Positions 1 through 19,162 of a stretch of 64,000 nt of DNA are shown piece after piece. The DNA lies in contig JAJQJQ010000051.1 in the NCBI GenBank assembly GCA_028622995.1, forward strand, positions 124,001 to 188,000, written 5' to 3'. Position 1 is the stretch's first letter; every line of letters begins with the position of its first letter. Made by a program: the position numbers and the translations under genes. The DNA is from Panagrolaimus kolymaensis. Taxonomy: Eukaryota > Nematoda > Chromadorea > Rhabditida > Panagrolaimidae. The notes beneath the pieces were generated by a model. That model did not search any database. It was given only the letters and a program-made list of their open reading frames with translations, and was not told the DNA's origin.

Positions 1-1810
1 GTATGTCGATGAAGAAGGAACCATCGCGTATTCTTTGAGAACTACTTTGAGCGTGGCATGTGCCTTAGATTTGCATGATTATCCTATGGATAATCAACTT
101 TGCACTGTGAAGGTAATTTTTTTTCTTGAAATGAAACTTTTTTTTGTAAAATTCAAATTTTAGGCTTTGAGTTATTCCTTCACAGAAGAACATGTAAAAA
201 TTCGTTGGTTTACAACAACTCCAATTTCACATAATAAAAATATTGCTTTACCCGAATTTAATTTATATCAAACTAATGCAACATATTGTGATGGAGTTTA
301 TGAATATTCTGTAACTGCTACAAAAAGGCATAAAGGTAAATAAGAAAAAAAAATTTAAAAAAATATAAAGATTTTCAAATATATGTTTTAGGAAAATTTA
401 GTTGTTTGAGTGCTGATATTTATTTAGAGCGCTCACTCGGCCATAATCTTTTACAAACATACATTCCATTGGGTGGAATTGTGATTGTTAGTTGGGTATG
501 ATGCAAATTTTACCGTAAATTTAAAAAATTCTAAAAAAATGTTTTAGACTAGTTTTTTTATTGATCGCCGAGCCTCTCCTGCCAGAGTTACATTGACTTT
601 TATGACTCTCGTTTCGCTTACTTCTTTGGTAAATTTGCATTTTCTCTTAAATTTTATTTTTTTTTCTTCCGCTTTTTAGGGTAATGGCATGCGTTTTGCT
701 CTACCACAAGTTAGTTATGCAAAGGTAATAAAAAGCTTACATTTATTTTTCCATCGAGACTCATAAAAATTATATTTTTTTCTAGGCGATTGATTTTTAT
801 TTTTTTGCTTGCATGCTTTTTGTTTTCGGAGCCTTAATTGAATTTGCAATGGTAAATAGTTATATGAGGAAATCAGAAAAATTTGAAAAACTTGCAACTA
901 AATATAAAGATCGAAAGGATAATGATAAATTTATGGCTTCTCCAATTATTTCGTCAGCCTTTCAAAAATCTTATGAACAAATGATGAAAATGAGGCGAAG
1001 AAGTAATGCAGCGGTATTTTTTGAGAATTTGAGGAAACGTAAGTTTTATAAAAAAAAGTAATTTAAAAAAATTATGGCGAGACACATTTTCGAAAAAAAT
1101 TGTTAAAAAAGATTTCAAAATTTTTATTTAGGTTCAAGAAATTTAAGCACTCCAAGTCTAGGTTCTCATAGCAAAGTGAAATTCTCAAACGTCGAATGCG
1201 CTCCAAGTTCATCAGATGACGACGAAAGATCTGAGCTAAATCCTCCAACATCCACATATTTTGATGCAGTTTATGATGAACAAGAACCAGAAGGTGAGCA
1301 AAATTGCAACAAAAAAAATTTTTGAGGCGCAAGACTATTGTCTTTTGTGCGAAGTTTTTTTTTTCAGAGCCACCAGTAGAAAATAATATAAATACATCAT
1401 TTTATGATAATGTTCCAGCTCGAATTTATCAGCAACCACAATCAAAAACACAAAAGCGAGAATCATCTCCGGGGCTTTTAGCAGTTGTTGGTCCTTCTCC
1501 TCAAATCGTTCCAACCTCGAACAATGGAAATAATATTTTACGCAGCGGTGACACGACCTCATCTTCCACAAGTGGAGTGGATAAAGAAACTCTAAAACGT
1601 GCAAAAAAAGAGAGACAGCGTTCTGCTTCTGTTGCACCAAATTCCAAACTTTCCACTCAATATCAAGAATTTTCTCATGTTCTTTCTCGAAGGGCTTTGA
1701 ATATCGATAAACTTTCAAGGTTATTATTTCCATTAACTTTTACCATTTTTAATTTCTTGTATTGGTCTTATTATCTTTATCGAAGAAGTATAAGCAAATA
1801 TAATAAATAA
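1..1810 (+). CDS. Cys-loop ligand-gated anion channel subunit (5' partial)
   Basis: Pentameric neurotransmitter-gated chloride-channel subunit of the plasma membrane, GluCl/GlyR-like. Exons 1-112, 164-335, 392-495, 548-628, 680-724, 786-1038, 1132-1293, 1368-1810 keep frame and give about 456 residues; the N-terminal ligand-binding part lies left of the window. Seen: the 13-residue Cys loop (CALDLHDYPMDNQLC), a second cysteine pair in loop C (YCDG...FSCLSA) typical of GluCl/GlyR-type subunits, M1 after the ERSLGHNLLQTYIP segment, the M2 anion-selectivity motif PAR, M3 (ACMLFVFGALIEFAMV), a long polar M3-M4 loop of roughly 260 residues, and M4 near the C terminus. The M2 pore carries unusual residues (see findings). 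The ligand cannot be told from this part. Family assignment is firm; the subtype is not. Confidence 0.92.
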
Positions 1811-2553
1811 ATTAATTAATTCTGTTTTTTTACCTCAAAATAAAAGATTATCAATTTTTTGTCGTTTCATAAAGAATTTTATTGTAATTTTCTTTACAAA
1901 CAACAAATGAATTTCTTTATAAATTCGCTGTCGACGCTTTCTGAATAATTTAGAATTATATTTCTCTGTTATTTTTTTTTTGCAAATTTAATAATTTTTA
2001 CAAGCAAACGACAACAAAATAATTTAATTTTATTTGGTTTTCCATACAAACGCACAAAATGATGCCTTTTTTTGTTTACCATAAGACAGAAATATTTTAG
2101 AGTTCATGAAAGTCATTGATTTTTTTTCTTCATTTTTTGATGACCCATAAAAATGTTTTATTTATTTGGTTTTATTCTCCCTCTATTTTCTTTATCAAAA
2201 ACATATATCTCTTGAAGAAATGTATTAACACCTTTTAAAATATTCATACTTTTTGTTCGGTGAATGAATGTAAAAACAAAAAACAAGTAAAAATGTTACC
2301 TAAAAAATAGTGCACATTTTTTACAGCTCTTGCGAAGGGTAGGAATCAACTATTTTTGTTAGAATAGTCAAATAATTTTTTTGATATTTTTTTGGATAGT
2401 TTGGAAAATTGATTTAATTTATTTGATATTTAATTTTGAATAAAATCTTTCCCTGATATCATTGCGTTTGTTTTCGGCCCATATTAATTTTATTTTAACT
2501 TTTTTTATACATTTTTTAAACCAAGAATTTTTAGTTTTTAAAAATCAGCAAAA
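1811..2553. other. Intergenic AT-rich DNA
   Basis: Contains the 3' UTR of the channel gene and the upstream region of the HMG-like gene. No gene, repeat or clear regulatory motif recognised. Confidence 0.6.
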
Positions 2554-3732
2554 ATGGTTCGTCAACCACCTTCTGCTGCTGCTGCAAAAGCAGCTAAAAA
2601 GCCATCAGCCAAGGTTGTCAACTTTAAACTTGATTATCGTAAAATAATCGAGTCAAGCTCTGAATCAGAAAATGAAGAAAACCATCACCAACACCCTAAA
2701 ATTGATCCCAAAAAGTCCGATGTCGATGTTTCTGTTGAAAATTTCACAACTTTGGATTATATTCAATTTATGAAAGATTTACAAATTTATGGCAAAGATA
2801 AACTTTCCAAAACTAAAGGAAAAGTAAATATTGCTAAAATCGCAGATTCAATTCCAATGCTTCAAAAATATTCAAAATTATATAATCAATCGTAAGCTTT
2901 TTTTCTTAAGTCATAAATTTGCTAATTCTTTTGAATTTTAGCAACTTCAATGAAAAATTTAATGGATATTACAAAATTGCTTCACATCGCTCAAATATCT
3001 CTCTTGAAAATGTTGTCATGGTTATTGATAAATATTTTTGTGATGGAACCACAGTTGAAACTTTTGACAATTTTCCACTCCCCCCTACTCGTCCCATTGA
3101 TGCATATGTAAAAGGTGATGGAAATATCAAACATTCTTTTCAAGAAATCGTAAGCATTTAAACAAAAAAATTAATTCTGATTTTTTTGTTATTGTGAAAG
3201 ATATATAATTTTTTTTAGGCTGAAATGAAAAAAGCTTTCGCAAATGACGACAAAGTTGATACAAAAATTTATTTCGAACAATATTCAGAAAAGTGCAAAA
3301 AATATGTTGGTGAACTTCAAAAATATTTAGAAAAATATTCCACCAACATTTTGGAATCTCATATTGCTCATGTTAATAAAGTGATTGCTAAATATGAAAA
3401 ACTTGGAACAGAAATCCATAAAAGTCAAAAACCAAAGACAAAATTGGTTGGAAGCAGCGGAGCGAAGAAAACTGCATTTGATTTTTACATGGATGCAAAT
3501 CTTGATAAGTGAGTCATCGAAATTTGTTATATATATCAGTCGAAATTAGTCTTAACCCTTTTAAGTTCTTTATCGAAAATTTTGAAGAAATAGTTTATGA
3601 GGTAATAAATACCTTAATTTTTTTAGGTATGAAGGCGATGGAAATCGTGATCAAAAGCTTCAAGATGATTTTGACCAACTGAATGAAGGCATGAGAAAAG
3701 TTTTTGAAAATATTGCAATCACAAATAAATAA
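2554..3732 (+). CDS. Divergent HMG-box protein, possibly UBF-like
   Basis: Exons 2554-2891, 2942-3149, 3219-3508, 3627-3732 (phases agree) encode 313 residues. The N terminus is basic and alanine-rich, followed by a Ser/Glu-rich acidic patch. Residues about 160-217 begin PPTRPIDAYV and continue with a helical, Lys/Tyr/Glu-rich segment containing YFEQYSEKCKKYV, which matches the spacing of an HMG box. A second weaker HMG-like block starts near residue 265 (KKTAFDFYM) and runs to the C terminus. The order, an N-terminal helical region then an HMG box after a proline-rich lead-in, resembles the start of the RNA polymerase I factor UBF. That is inference from pattern only; it could be another nuclear HMG protein. 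Start chosen as the first ATG of the open frame, which follows an A-rich leader. Confidence 0.6.
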
Positions 3733-4049
3733 AATATTATTATTGTTGACATTTTTTAAAACTTTTTTTGGTTACTATTTTGCGATTTTGATTTTTGTTA
3801 TTTACCAATTAAATGTTATATATATCCCTTACCGTATTTTTTTTTTTGAAGAAAAGTTTTCATTTTTCTTGTTTCTTTTTAAATCCATTTTCTCTCTCCT
3901 TTCATTTTCGGGATTAATCTTTTTACCCATGTTTTGAAAGAAAGCTAGAAAAATTGCAAAGAAAATGAAGATGGATTTTTGAAAGTCAAGCTTGCTTATC
4001 CTTCCATTTTTTTCTCCTTGGTTTGAGTGAACAAAAAAAAATGATGAGA

Positions 4050-4135
4050 AAAAAAAGATTCCCCTCGGGGAATCACCGCTACCGCCAATGCTGAGCAGTG
4101 ACAATTTTCTCACATGAGTAGCCGTTATTATCTTT
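4050..4135 (-). ncRNA. Candidate small structured RNA (weak)
   Basis: A GC-rich patch in very AT-rich DNA. It contains a perfect palindromic hairpin at 4057-4074 (GATTCCCC TC GGGGAATC) and short internal complementary stretches (GGCTAC near 4120 with GTAGC near 4080). Read on the minus strand the hairpin is followed directly by a T run, as at the end of an RNA polymerase III transcript. The 3' hairpin is somewhat like that of nematode SL RNAs, but I see no SL or Sm sequence. Family unknown. Confidence 0.25.
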
Positions 4136-7100
4136 TTTTTTGAAGCTCGGTAAATCCAGTGAAAAAAAAAGTAAAAAAGAAAATGTGAAAGAAAATAATG
4201 GAAAACTTTAAGCCTTATATTAGCTTGCAAAAAAACTTAATCTTAGCTTTGACATTGAAAAATATACATTATTTTAATTTACAAAGTAAAGAAAACACAT
4301 TTTCGGAAAAGCAGAAAATGATACAGTAATCCAGTGTTGTGAATTCGAGAATTAAGTTTTAAAAAATTATTTGTTTTCTCGTTGCTTTCTGTTTCAAGAA
4401 ATGGAAGAAAAAATTGTAAAAAAAGCTGTAATTGAGAAATATAAAACAAACGATTAACATAGTTTTTTTAAACTTAAAATTTCTGCTTCAGTAATCTTGA
4501 TGGAATTTCAATAAAAAAACAAAGGTTTTTCAATTGATTTTTTTAGCTACCGTATTTTTGCTTTTTGTGATTCTAGCCAAAAATTTGGTTCATCCATAAT
4601 TTCTAAAAGCGGCAAAATTTAGAAATCAACAAAATAAAATATAAAAAGTTATCTGACCTTTTTTGACCTTCCCTTTTTTCTATTTTGGTTTGACACTTTT
4701 TTGCATTTTTTATTATTATTATTTCATGACGTAATTGGATAAAATAATTGACTCCTCTCTTTCTCTCACTCAAACATAAACCCGAAAAACTCCAATCATT
4801 TCTTTGCCTTTTTTTTGTGTCTTTTTTCTGCTTTTAATTATTTTTGTTGCTTCTTCGCTCTTTTTTTTTTTGATTTCCATAATGAAAAGAAAAATATGAA
4901 AGAAATGAAAAGCTTTGTATTCAATTTGTGTTCAAACAAAACAAGCCATCTCTCATTTTTTTTTTAATTCTTTTGATGATTGAATTGCTTGTACGCCTCC
5001 ACTTGTCTCTCGATCAACGCTCGCGCGACGAATTGGCCAGCCACCTATTGCGTTAAATGTATCCGATCGCAAAAGGATTTGCCGCTCATTTTTGAAAAGA
5101 AAATTACGGTCTCTTCTTTTTTGAGTGTCTATATAAATTCCGTTAAACCTGCACACACAAGAAGAAGAAAAAAAAAGATTGTGTGTGAACGAACATCAAA
5201 AGTCAAAGAAAAAAAAAAGAATCAAATTTCGCGCACAAGAAAAAAAAATACAATCGAGAATGGTGAATTACGGTTTTTTTAACTTTAAGAATTTCTGAAT
5301 TTTATAAATTTTCCTATTCTCAAACATCCCTAATTGATTATTTTTAAATTTAGAAATAAATTTCTTTGCTTTTTTTCTTGAATTTTTTTTCAAAAATTTT
5401 GCTCAAAAAAATAAAGTTTTTTTGAAGTCGAATACTCTCCCTTTTTTGGTTGGCATTTCTTTTTTAGCCCCATTTCAATGCCATAAATTTTTTTACTGCT
5501 TTCAAAAGCAATGTTTTTTTAAGTGTTAATCACATTTTTTGCTCGCTGATTTTTGTTTTGATTAATGGCATAAAAAAATCTCAAAGCATAAAAAAGTTTT
5601 TAACCGCTTTTTTTGAGTTTTTTATAAAGCGGAAACAAAGCGAAAAAAAGAACTTACTTTAAAAAATCTAATAATTTTTTCTTTTTCTTTTTAAAAAATA
5701 TTTTTTTATTATTCCTTTGAGACAAAATTTTACATAGCTACGACTATGATTAGAAAATGGAAGAAAACATAAAAAAAGGTTCGGTTTTTACTTAAAATTT
5801 TGAGAACAAAATTATATTTTAGATAGATTCAATCCACCCAATCGTATAAATTCTTTTTTCTACCATAATCACAGTTAATAAAATAAAAATATATAATTTA
5901 TTAGAAAAAAAAGGCAATCAAACAATAAAAACAATAATAATAGAAATTTGAGATGCAACGAGTGAATTGTTCTTATTAGTCTTGCTTGACCTTACACAAT
6001 TGAATTTTTCAATATTAACCAAAGCTATTGAGTAAATAATAACGGAGGATCAATTATTTAAAAAAACCATACGGTGGATAGAAGATTGCTGGTTGGATAA
6101 AAATAAACCCAGCAACCAAAATGATTACACTCCTTTCTTGTATTCATTTATGCTTCTTTTTTTCTGTGCCAAAAAATTATTATTATTAAAAGAAAAAACC
6201 CGAAAACTGATCCATCATTGTTTTTTTCTTCTTTTGTTTTTGTAGCCAAAATCCAAGAATAAAAAAATAGAAAAAGAAAAGAAAGCAATTGCTCATCCTT
6301 CTTTCCACAATTATTTTTATTATTTTTATTTTTATTTATCCGAAAGAGTCAATTGAATTTAAAAGTGCCAGTAATTATTGGTAATTGAAAGACACACTAG
6401 CTATCGCTAAACAAAACAAAAAATTGAGGATGAGGAAGTGAAAGTGAAAAGAAGCGCGTAAAATACCCGCAAAATAAAAAACAAAAAAAGATGAGAGAAA
6501 AAAAGCAGATGCAAATAAAAAAGGAAAGAAAAAAGAGAGGATACTTTTGTGCCTTTAAAAACACAAACAAGAAAAAAGAAATGTGAGGCAAAAAAATAGA
6601 AATAAAATGAAAAGAGGATCTGAAAAATCAGTTTTATTTTTTTTGAGAGAAAAGGATTCTTTTTGAAATCGCTGGCGAGAAAAATTATCGGATATATTTT
6701 TAGTTTATTTAATTTTTAAAGAAAATTTTGTGATTGGTGGGAAAAAAAATGACAAGAATTTTTGTATATTTTTTTATTTGGAATCAGCTATCTTGAATTC
6801 TTTTTTTGTTGTGGATTTTTTAAAACTCTTTTTGAAGTTTTGACTCATCTTTTCTGACATTTTGCTCATCAAAAGTTTTTTCCCGCAAAGTAAAATTAAA
6901 AAAGGTTAATTAGTTTAACCAAAAATATTTCGCCGCAACAAAAAACTAATGTTTTTCAACCAATCTAAATAACGAAATGATTTTCCTTGTTATTTTGTGA
7001 TTTTTTGATTTTCTTTTTCGAAGCGCAACAGCCAACAAAAAAACTACAACGACAACAGACTGGCTTTGCTTTTTCTTGCCGCCGCCACTGCTTTGCTTGC

Positions 7101-7234
7101 TTCACCGATAGATAGATGAATATTATTTTGGGTACCATCTGTCGCTATTTTGCTTTATTTTTGTAATAACACAAAAAAAAATGAAATCGAGAGAAAAGAA
7201 AAAGAAATGTCACGCTAACTAACAAAAAAAAAAC

Positions 7235-7251
7235 TATGTATGTATGTATGT
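7235..7251. repeat. (TATG)n microsatellite
   Basis: Four tandem copies of TATG, directly visible. Confidence 0.9.
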
Positions 7252-8837
7252 AAAAACCCGGAGATTTGTCTTTCTAAGATTTTGTATTTCTTTTATATAT
7301 AAAAAAATGAAAGGGAAAAAAAATATACAAAACAGATTTTTTTCTTCGTGGTGGTTACACACTTTTTTTTCTATGGTATTTTTATTTTAAAAATAAAAAG
7401 ACTAAGGAAGCAAGCGACTGACGACTGTTATTCTTCTTTTTATTTATTTTTTACTTCCACATCTGTTATATTTTTTTCTTACAAATTATTTTTGGTTGTT
7501 TTCTAATGATCAAATAGCTGCCGTTAATTTCACTGTAAAATTAGTCATTAATTTAAGGACGAGTAGTTGCAATTTTTAATAAAATTTTCGATAAAATTTT
7601 GAATCCTCAAAAAAAAAGATTGTCAAATAAGAAATTTTTCTTCTTCTCGAAATTCAATATTTTAATAAATACTATTTAAGCAACAAGTATTCCAAAATAT
7701 TTAAAACATTAAGTGCTTGCTTGGTGTTCCAACCATGTGTCGAAGCAGCAACAAAAAAAAGTAGCGGTAAACTAAAAAAGGAACCAAAACAAAATAAAAG
7801 TCAGGCATGTTTGCTGCTGCTCTTTGCCACTTGAACTTTTTTTTGCTTTGCTGTAGCTTGTTGAAACTTAATCGAAGCGAGTGCCAATTCTTTGAAGAGC
7901 AGCAGCATCGTTTTATTTTTTTCCATTGAAATTATTAAAGCATTTTTTGGGTTTGCAAATTAATGAATTCTTTTTTTATTTAAAAAAAAAATATCGTAGG
8001 ATTTTTATGTTCACTTTTTTAAATGGAATTTAACCCAATTTTTGCTACTGTATATTTAAAGAAAAAAATATACTCATAAACCATTCAAAATTATAATTTT
8101 TTTTTTGATTTAAAAATAAAGAATTTCTTTTAAAAGTTAATATTTTTCTTGAAAATCACAGTAATTTATTTTTTTAGGCTAAAACGTTTTTTTTCTGGCA
8201 GCTTTCATTTGTTACGATTATTAATTTTTTTTAAAGTTACTAAAATCCATTTTTGCATATTCCATATTTTTTTTGCCATCCAAAAAAAATTCGTTTCGTG
8301 TTTTATTTTTATTGACGACTTAAAAATGGCAATTTATCATATATTTTTTCCTTCTTCATTTTTCATCAACGTCGTGGCCACTATTTTTCTATGAAATCGT
8401 TTTTTATTTTATTTTAAAAAAAATTTTATATTCTAACAAAATTTGACACCTTTGAAAAAATATAAAAAATAAATTTTTCTATCTCGATGCTTTCCTTTTT
8501 TCGCTGCTTTCATTTTTTTTTCTTTTTCAAAAGGCGGAGTTTTTTCTTCTTTCTTTTTTCAGCTGAGATATAAACCAATCAAAGTTACGTCGACGACATT
8601 GGCACCAAAAAAGAAAAAAGAAGGAAAGAAAAGAAAAATGTAGGCGGAGTCAATATTTTTGAATTCCGTGCAACAACCAGAAGCTAGCTAAAGAGACTCT
8701 CAGCAGCAGCCTCGACGGCAAAAAATATTATTCAAGCTTGGACTTCTGTTTTTGGGATTTCTTATTTTTTTGCTTTCTGTCGACTCATATTTTTGAATTT
8801 AAAAAATTTTGAAATTACTATATCCAATTTCGAAGCC

Positions 8838-15555
<6,718 letters not shown>

Positions 15556-18500
15556 TTTCTTAGAAATTTAAAAATCTGTTTTAAAAATTACACATACCAA
15601 ACTAATCTTTTTTTCGTTGTTATATTTTAAAGATGAAAGTAACTATAATTTGTAATTTATTGTTTAAAAAAAATTACTCACTTTATGACGACAGTAATTA
15701 AATTTTGAGGTTTATTGTCGAAAAATAGTTACTCTTTTTTTTTTGCCGTAATTTTTAAAGCATTTTTATACTCTCTCAAAAGTACTTATCATTTTTTTTC
15801 TTTATAAATCTCAAAAGAATAATTCCGGTGTTTCCATTTTTAATTTTTTAAATTGTCTTTTTTTTTATTGTGCAATTTTTTTCTCTCTCTTTATTTCAAT
15901 TTTTTGCTTTGTTAAAATATTAACTTTTCAATTAATAAATATCTTTTTTTTGTGCTAAAGAAAAAATAAAATAAAGCTTTATCTCCTATAAAAAAAACTT
16001 CCATCTTCAATTTTTTTTTGTTACATTTTTAAACTCTTATTTTTTTTTGTGAGGTTGAAAAAAAAATTTAGATATGCATCGAGTTTGTGCGTGAGTGGAA
16101 GAAGAGTTTGGGTTTTTTTTATTCTCGAAAATGTCTCTTCTTTTTCGAAGCTTGATGCTTCTGGAATAATAATTCCTTTCTCTTTTTTTTTTCTTCCATT
16201 CCGTGCAATGTGATTACCCTACTTTCAAAAAAAGATATTGCTTCCAATATGGGGTTGCAAAGAAAGAAAGCTTCGGTGTTAACTTATTTTTTTATAAAAA
16301 ATGCACAAAAATGGCTTTTTTATATTTTTTTCTCATCCATAAATATTCGAAAAGAAGAAACCACAATCCAAGCAAGCGACAGTCAAAGACGACAAGAATG
16401 AAGAAGAAAAAATTGGGTAAAGCATATTGTGGGATGTCACCTGGGGATTTGATGCTTATATTATTTTCTTAAATAATAAGAAAAGAAAGTCAAGGAAAAA
16501 AAGTAGATGCCTTTGGTGGTGGTTGTGGTCATTGTTGGTTAATTTTTTGTAGTTAAAAAAATTGTGGATGAGAGGAACAAAAGATGATTTAGGAATTCCC
16601 TGTCGTCGCAGTCTTCAAGTATTTTTAGTTTTTTTTTTGATGGTCCACAACCAACAACCAAATGACATCCCAATTATGTATTTTTTTTTACGGTGTTGAA
16701 TTTTAAGTCAGTTTAAAAAAACACATAAGCCAAGAGAGACAAGAGAGAAAAAAAAAGGAAGCAATGCATTCATTAAAAAAAGGAGAGATGGAAAATAGAT
16801 AGAAAATGAATGAAATAAAAAAGCAATGAAAAAGAAGCAACAAAATAAAAATATTACGGTAACAAAAAAAGTGACTAAAAAAATGAATAATAAGTTTTCT
16901 TTGTTTATTGGAATTTTTTCAAATTGGCAAAAGAAAATGGTTTAATTAATTAGGCGCAAAAATAAAAATATCAGTAATTTGATTTTTATCTGTGTCGAAC
17001 TTAAATTTTTGAATTTTGGAATTTTGATTCTGTTACGACTGCTTTTGTTACTTTTTTATCCTCTTTGCTTTTTTAAATTTTTTTCAAGCTTTCTTTAATT
17101 CTTATATGGCCAGATTAATTAAAAACTGAATCCTGTCTTCTCTTTTTTTTCCAAGTAAGTTTTACTTTGCATTCTTTTCTCTTTTTTTTTGCTTTTTCAT
17201 TTGGCAGGCATGTCATCAGTCGTCGTCGTCGTTGAGTTGTCGAATGAGAGAAAGGTTTGTTGTGAATGATGCTCCTATTTTTTCTCCTTTTTTAGTTGAA
17301 ACAAAAGAAAAGCGCAAAGCGAAAAAAAAAAAGAGAGAGGGAAGAGTTTTTAATCGGAAATTCATGTCATCGTCGCCGTCCAACCAAAGAAAAAAAATAT
17401 GGCAAAAACATGAAACGCAAGGAAGTCAAAAAGTTAAAAAGAAGCAAAAAAGTATGAAATCAAAAAAATTGAGGGATTTAATTATTTTTATTTTTGTTTA
17501 ATGTTCGCGTCAAAAAATGCGGTAAATCAAAAAACACTTTCGCCTTTTTATGTTTTTAGCAGTGGCACGAAACTAAGAAAAATGAAACATTAAAAGTTTT
17601 ATAAATGGATTTTTTCATGCTTTTTAAAAAAAAACATTGATGATGGATGGCTGAAAATCATCAAGCAAGCAATAGTTTCAAATTAATATTTTGGCTCACC
17701 AAAAATATGTAAAAAAATATATTAAAGAATAAGGAATCCATGGGCTTCAAGATTTTTTTCCCTCGCAAATCTCTAAGCTACCTTAAAATGCATCCATAAT
17801 AATTAAATTTTCGATTGATAAAGTTAGCAAAAAGAAGAAAAAAACAATCTTAAAATTTTTACAAAAAAAAAGAAGAAAAAATTGCTTTTTTTTGAAATCT
17901 GTATTTTCTTTACAAAAAAAAAAAAGAAAAAAAGAGATTTTCAGTAATGGAGCAAAGCTGCTGGCTGCTGCGATTTATTCAATCTTTTTTTGTCGTTGTT
18001 CCGTCATTTGGGAAATCATTTATTTCATGTTTTAAATCTTTTTTTTTTTTTTTGACTCAATTTTCCAACCAATCTAAAACATTTTGTTTTTTTTCTAAAC
18101 TTCATCATCAAATTTTATTAGGCAAGTAAATATTTAATTTTAAAACCAAAGTTACTACTATTTTTTGAAAGCCGCCTTTCAATCAAAAATTTATAAAAGC
18201 AAAAATATAAAAATATTTTGTAGGATTTATTCAAGCATAACCTTTTTTTTCATTTGCGCCGAAGCTACTGGTAAGGGGAAATAACAACTTTGACTGAATA
18301 TATTTGAGTTTAAAAAAAAAAAGTAATCTTTCAAGCTTTTTTCAAAAAACTTTAAAAAATTATTGAAAACAAAAAAAGTTGTCTCTCGTAATGCATCATT
18401 TAGTTTTGCATGCAGTTGCAAAAATAAAAATTAGAAAAAGCAGACGATTTATGAGGCAACAAAAAAAAATATTTTATTACTGATTAATTAGTTTTGCTTT

Positions 18501-19162
18501 GGCTTTTTTTGTTTATAAAAAATCATAAAACTCAGATGTCAAAAATAGGGAAGAGAAAGAAAATTAAAATCTCGCGTGTTTCATTATTTTTTTCATTTTT
18601 TTGTTGGCAAATTAATATGCAAAAAAATAAAATTAGTTGAGATGATGGGAAATAAAAAAAACCCCAAGATAGAGAAAGAAGAAAACGATGGAATGAGACG
18701 AGACTGAAAAAAAGCTGTTGCTTGCTCCTGATGTTGTTGCCGTATAAAAGCCACCCGTTGCGTTGCGCAACTGTCATTTTTCATTTAAGCTAAATCTTTC
18801 ATTTTTATAAAACCAAAAATGTTTCGCAAAAAAAACAATAAAAAAAGCAAGCAAAAACGAAAATAGTTGGGTTGATTAACATAAGTCCATATCAAATCTT
18901 TTTTTAATGCTTAAAATTATAATTATTAAAGCAAGCCTTTTCCTTTTGAGAATAATTAGCCATTTTTTGATTTGACTCGATGGATGAATATTTTATTAGA
19001 AAATTGTTAGTTTTTCCTTTCAAGTTTTTTTGAGATGTGTTTTGAACGATAAAATATTGAAAAAAATAAAAATAAAACAAGATTTATTCATTTTTTAAGC
19101 TTCAAAAAACTCAACAACAAAAATATATTTAAAAAAAACAACAACAAATATTTTTTCTTTTT
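15556..19162. other. Intergenic AT-rich region
   Basis: 3.6 kb between convergent genes. Mostly A/T tracts. A weak foldback spans about 16425-16680 (TGGGATGTCA against TGACATCCCA, plus complementary TTGGTTGT/ACAACCAA stretches). No gene seen. Confidence 0.6.

Larger units (their letters stand above)
3733..8837. other. Long intergenic AT-rich region upstream of the pag-3-like gene
   Basis: About 5 kb dominated by A and T runs with stop-rich frames. No convincing gene. It contains a GC-rich hairpin at 4057-4074, a GC-richer island near 4980-5100, and a short (TATG)n run at about 7235-7251. The part next to 8838 contains CCAAT-like and GGCGGAGT sequences and may be the promoter of the zinc-finger gene. 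The many long ORFs here are translations of poly-T and poly-A tracts. Confidence 0.6.

Noticed and set aside
16425..16680. Imperfect foldback (GGGATGTCA and ACAACCAA complementary stretches)
   Set aside because: Arms short and poorly matched, no duplication or sharp ends; chance complementarity in repetitive DNA cannot be excluded.
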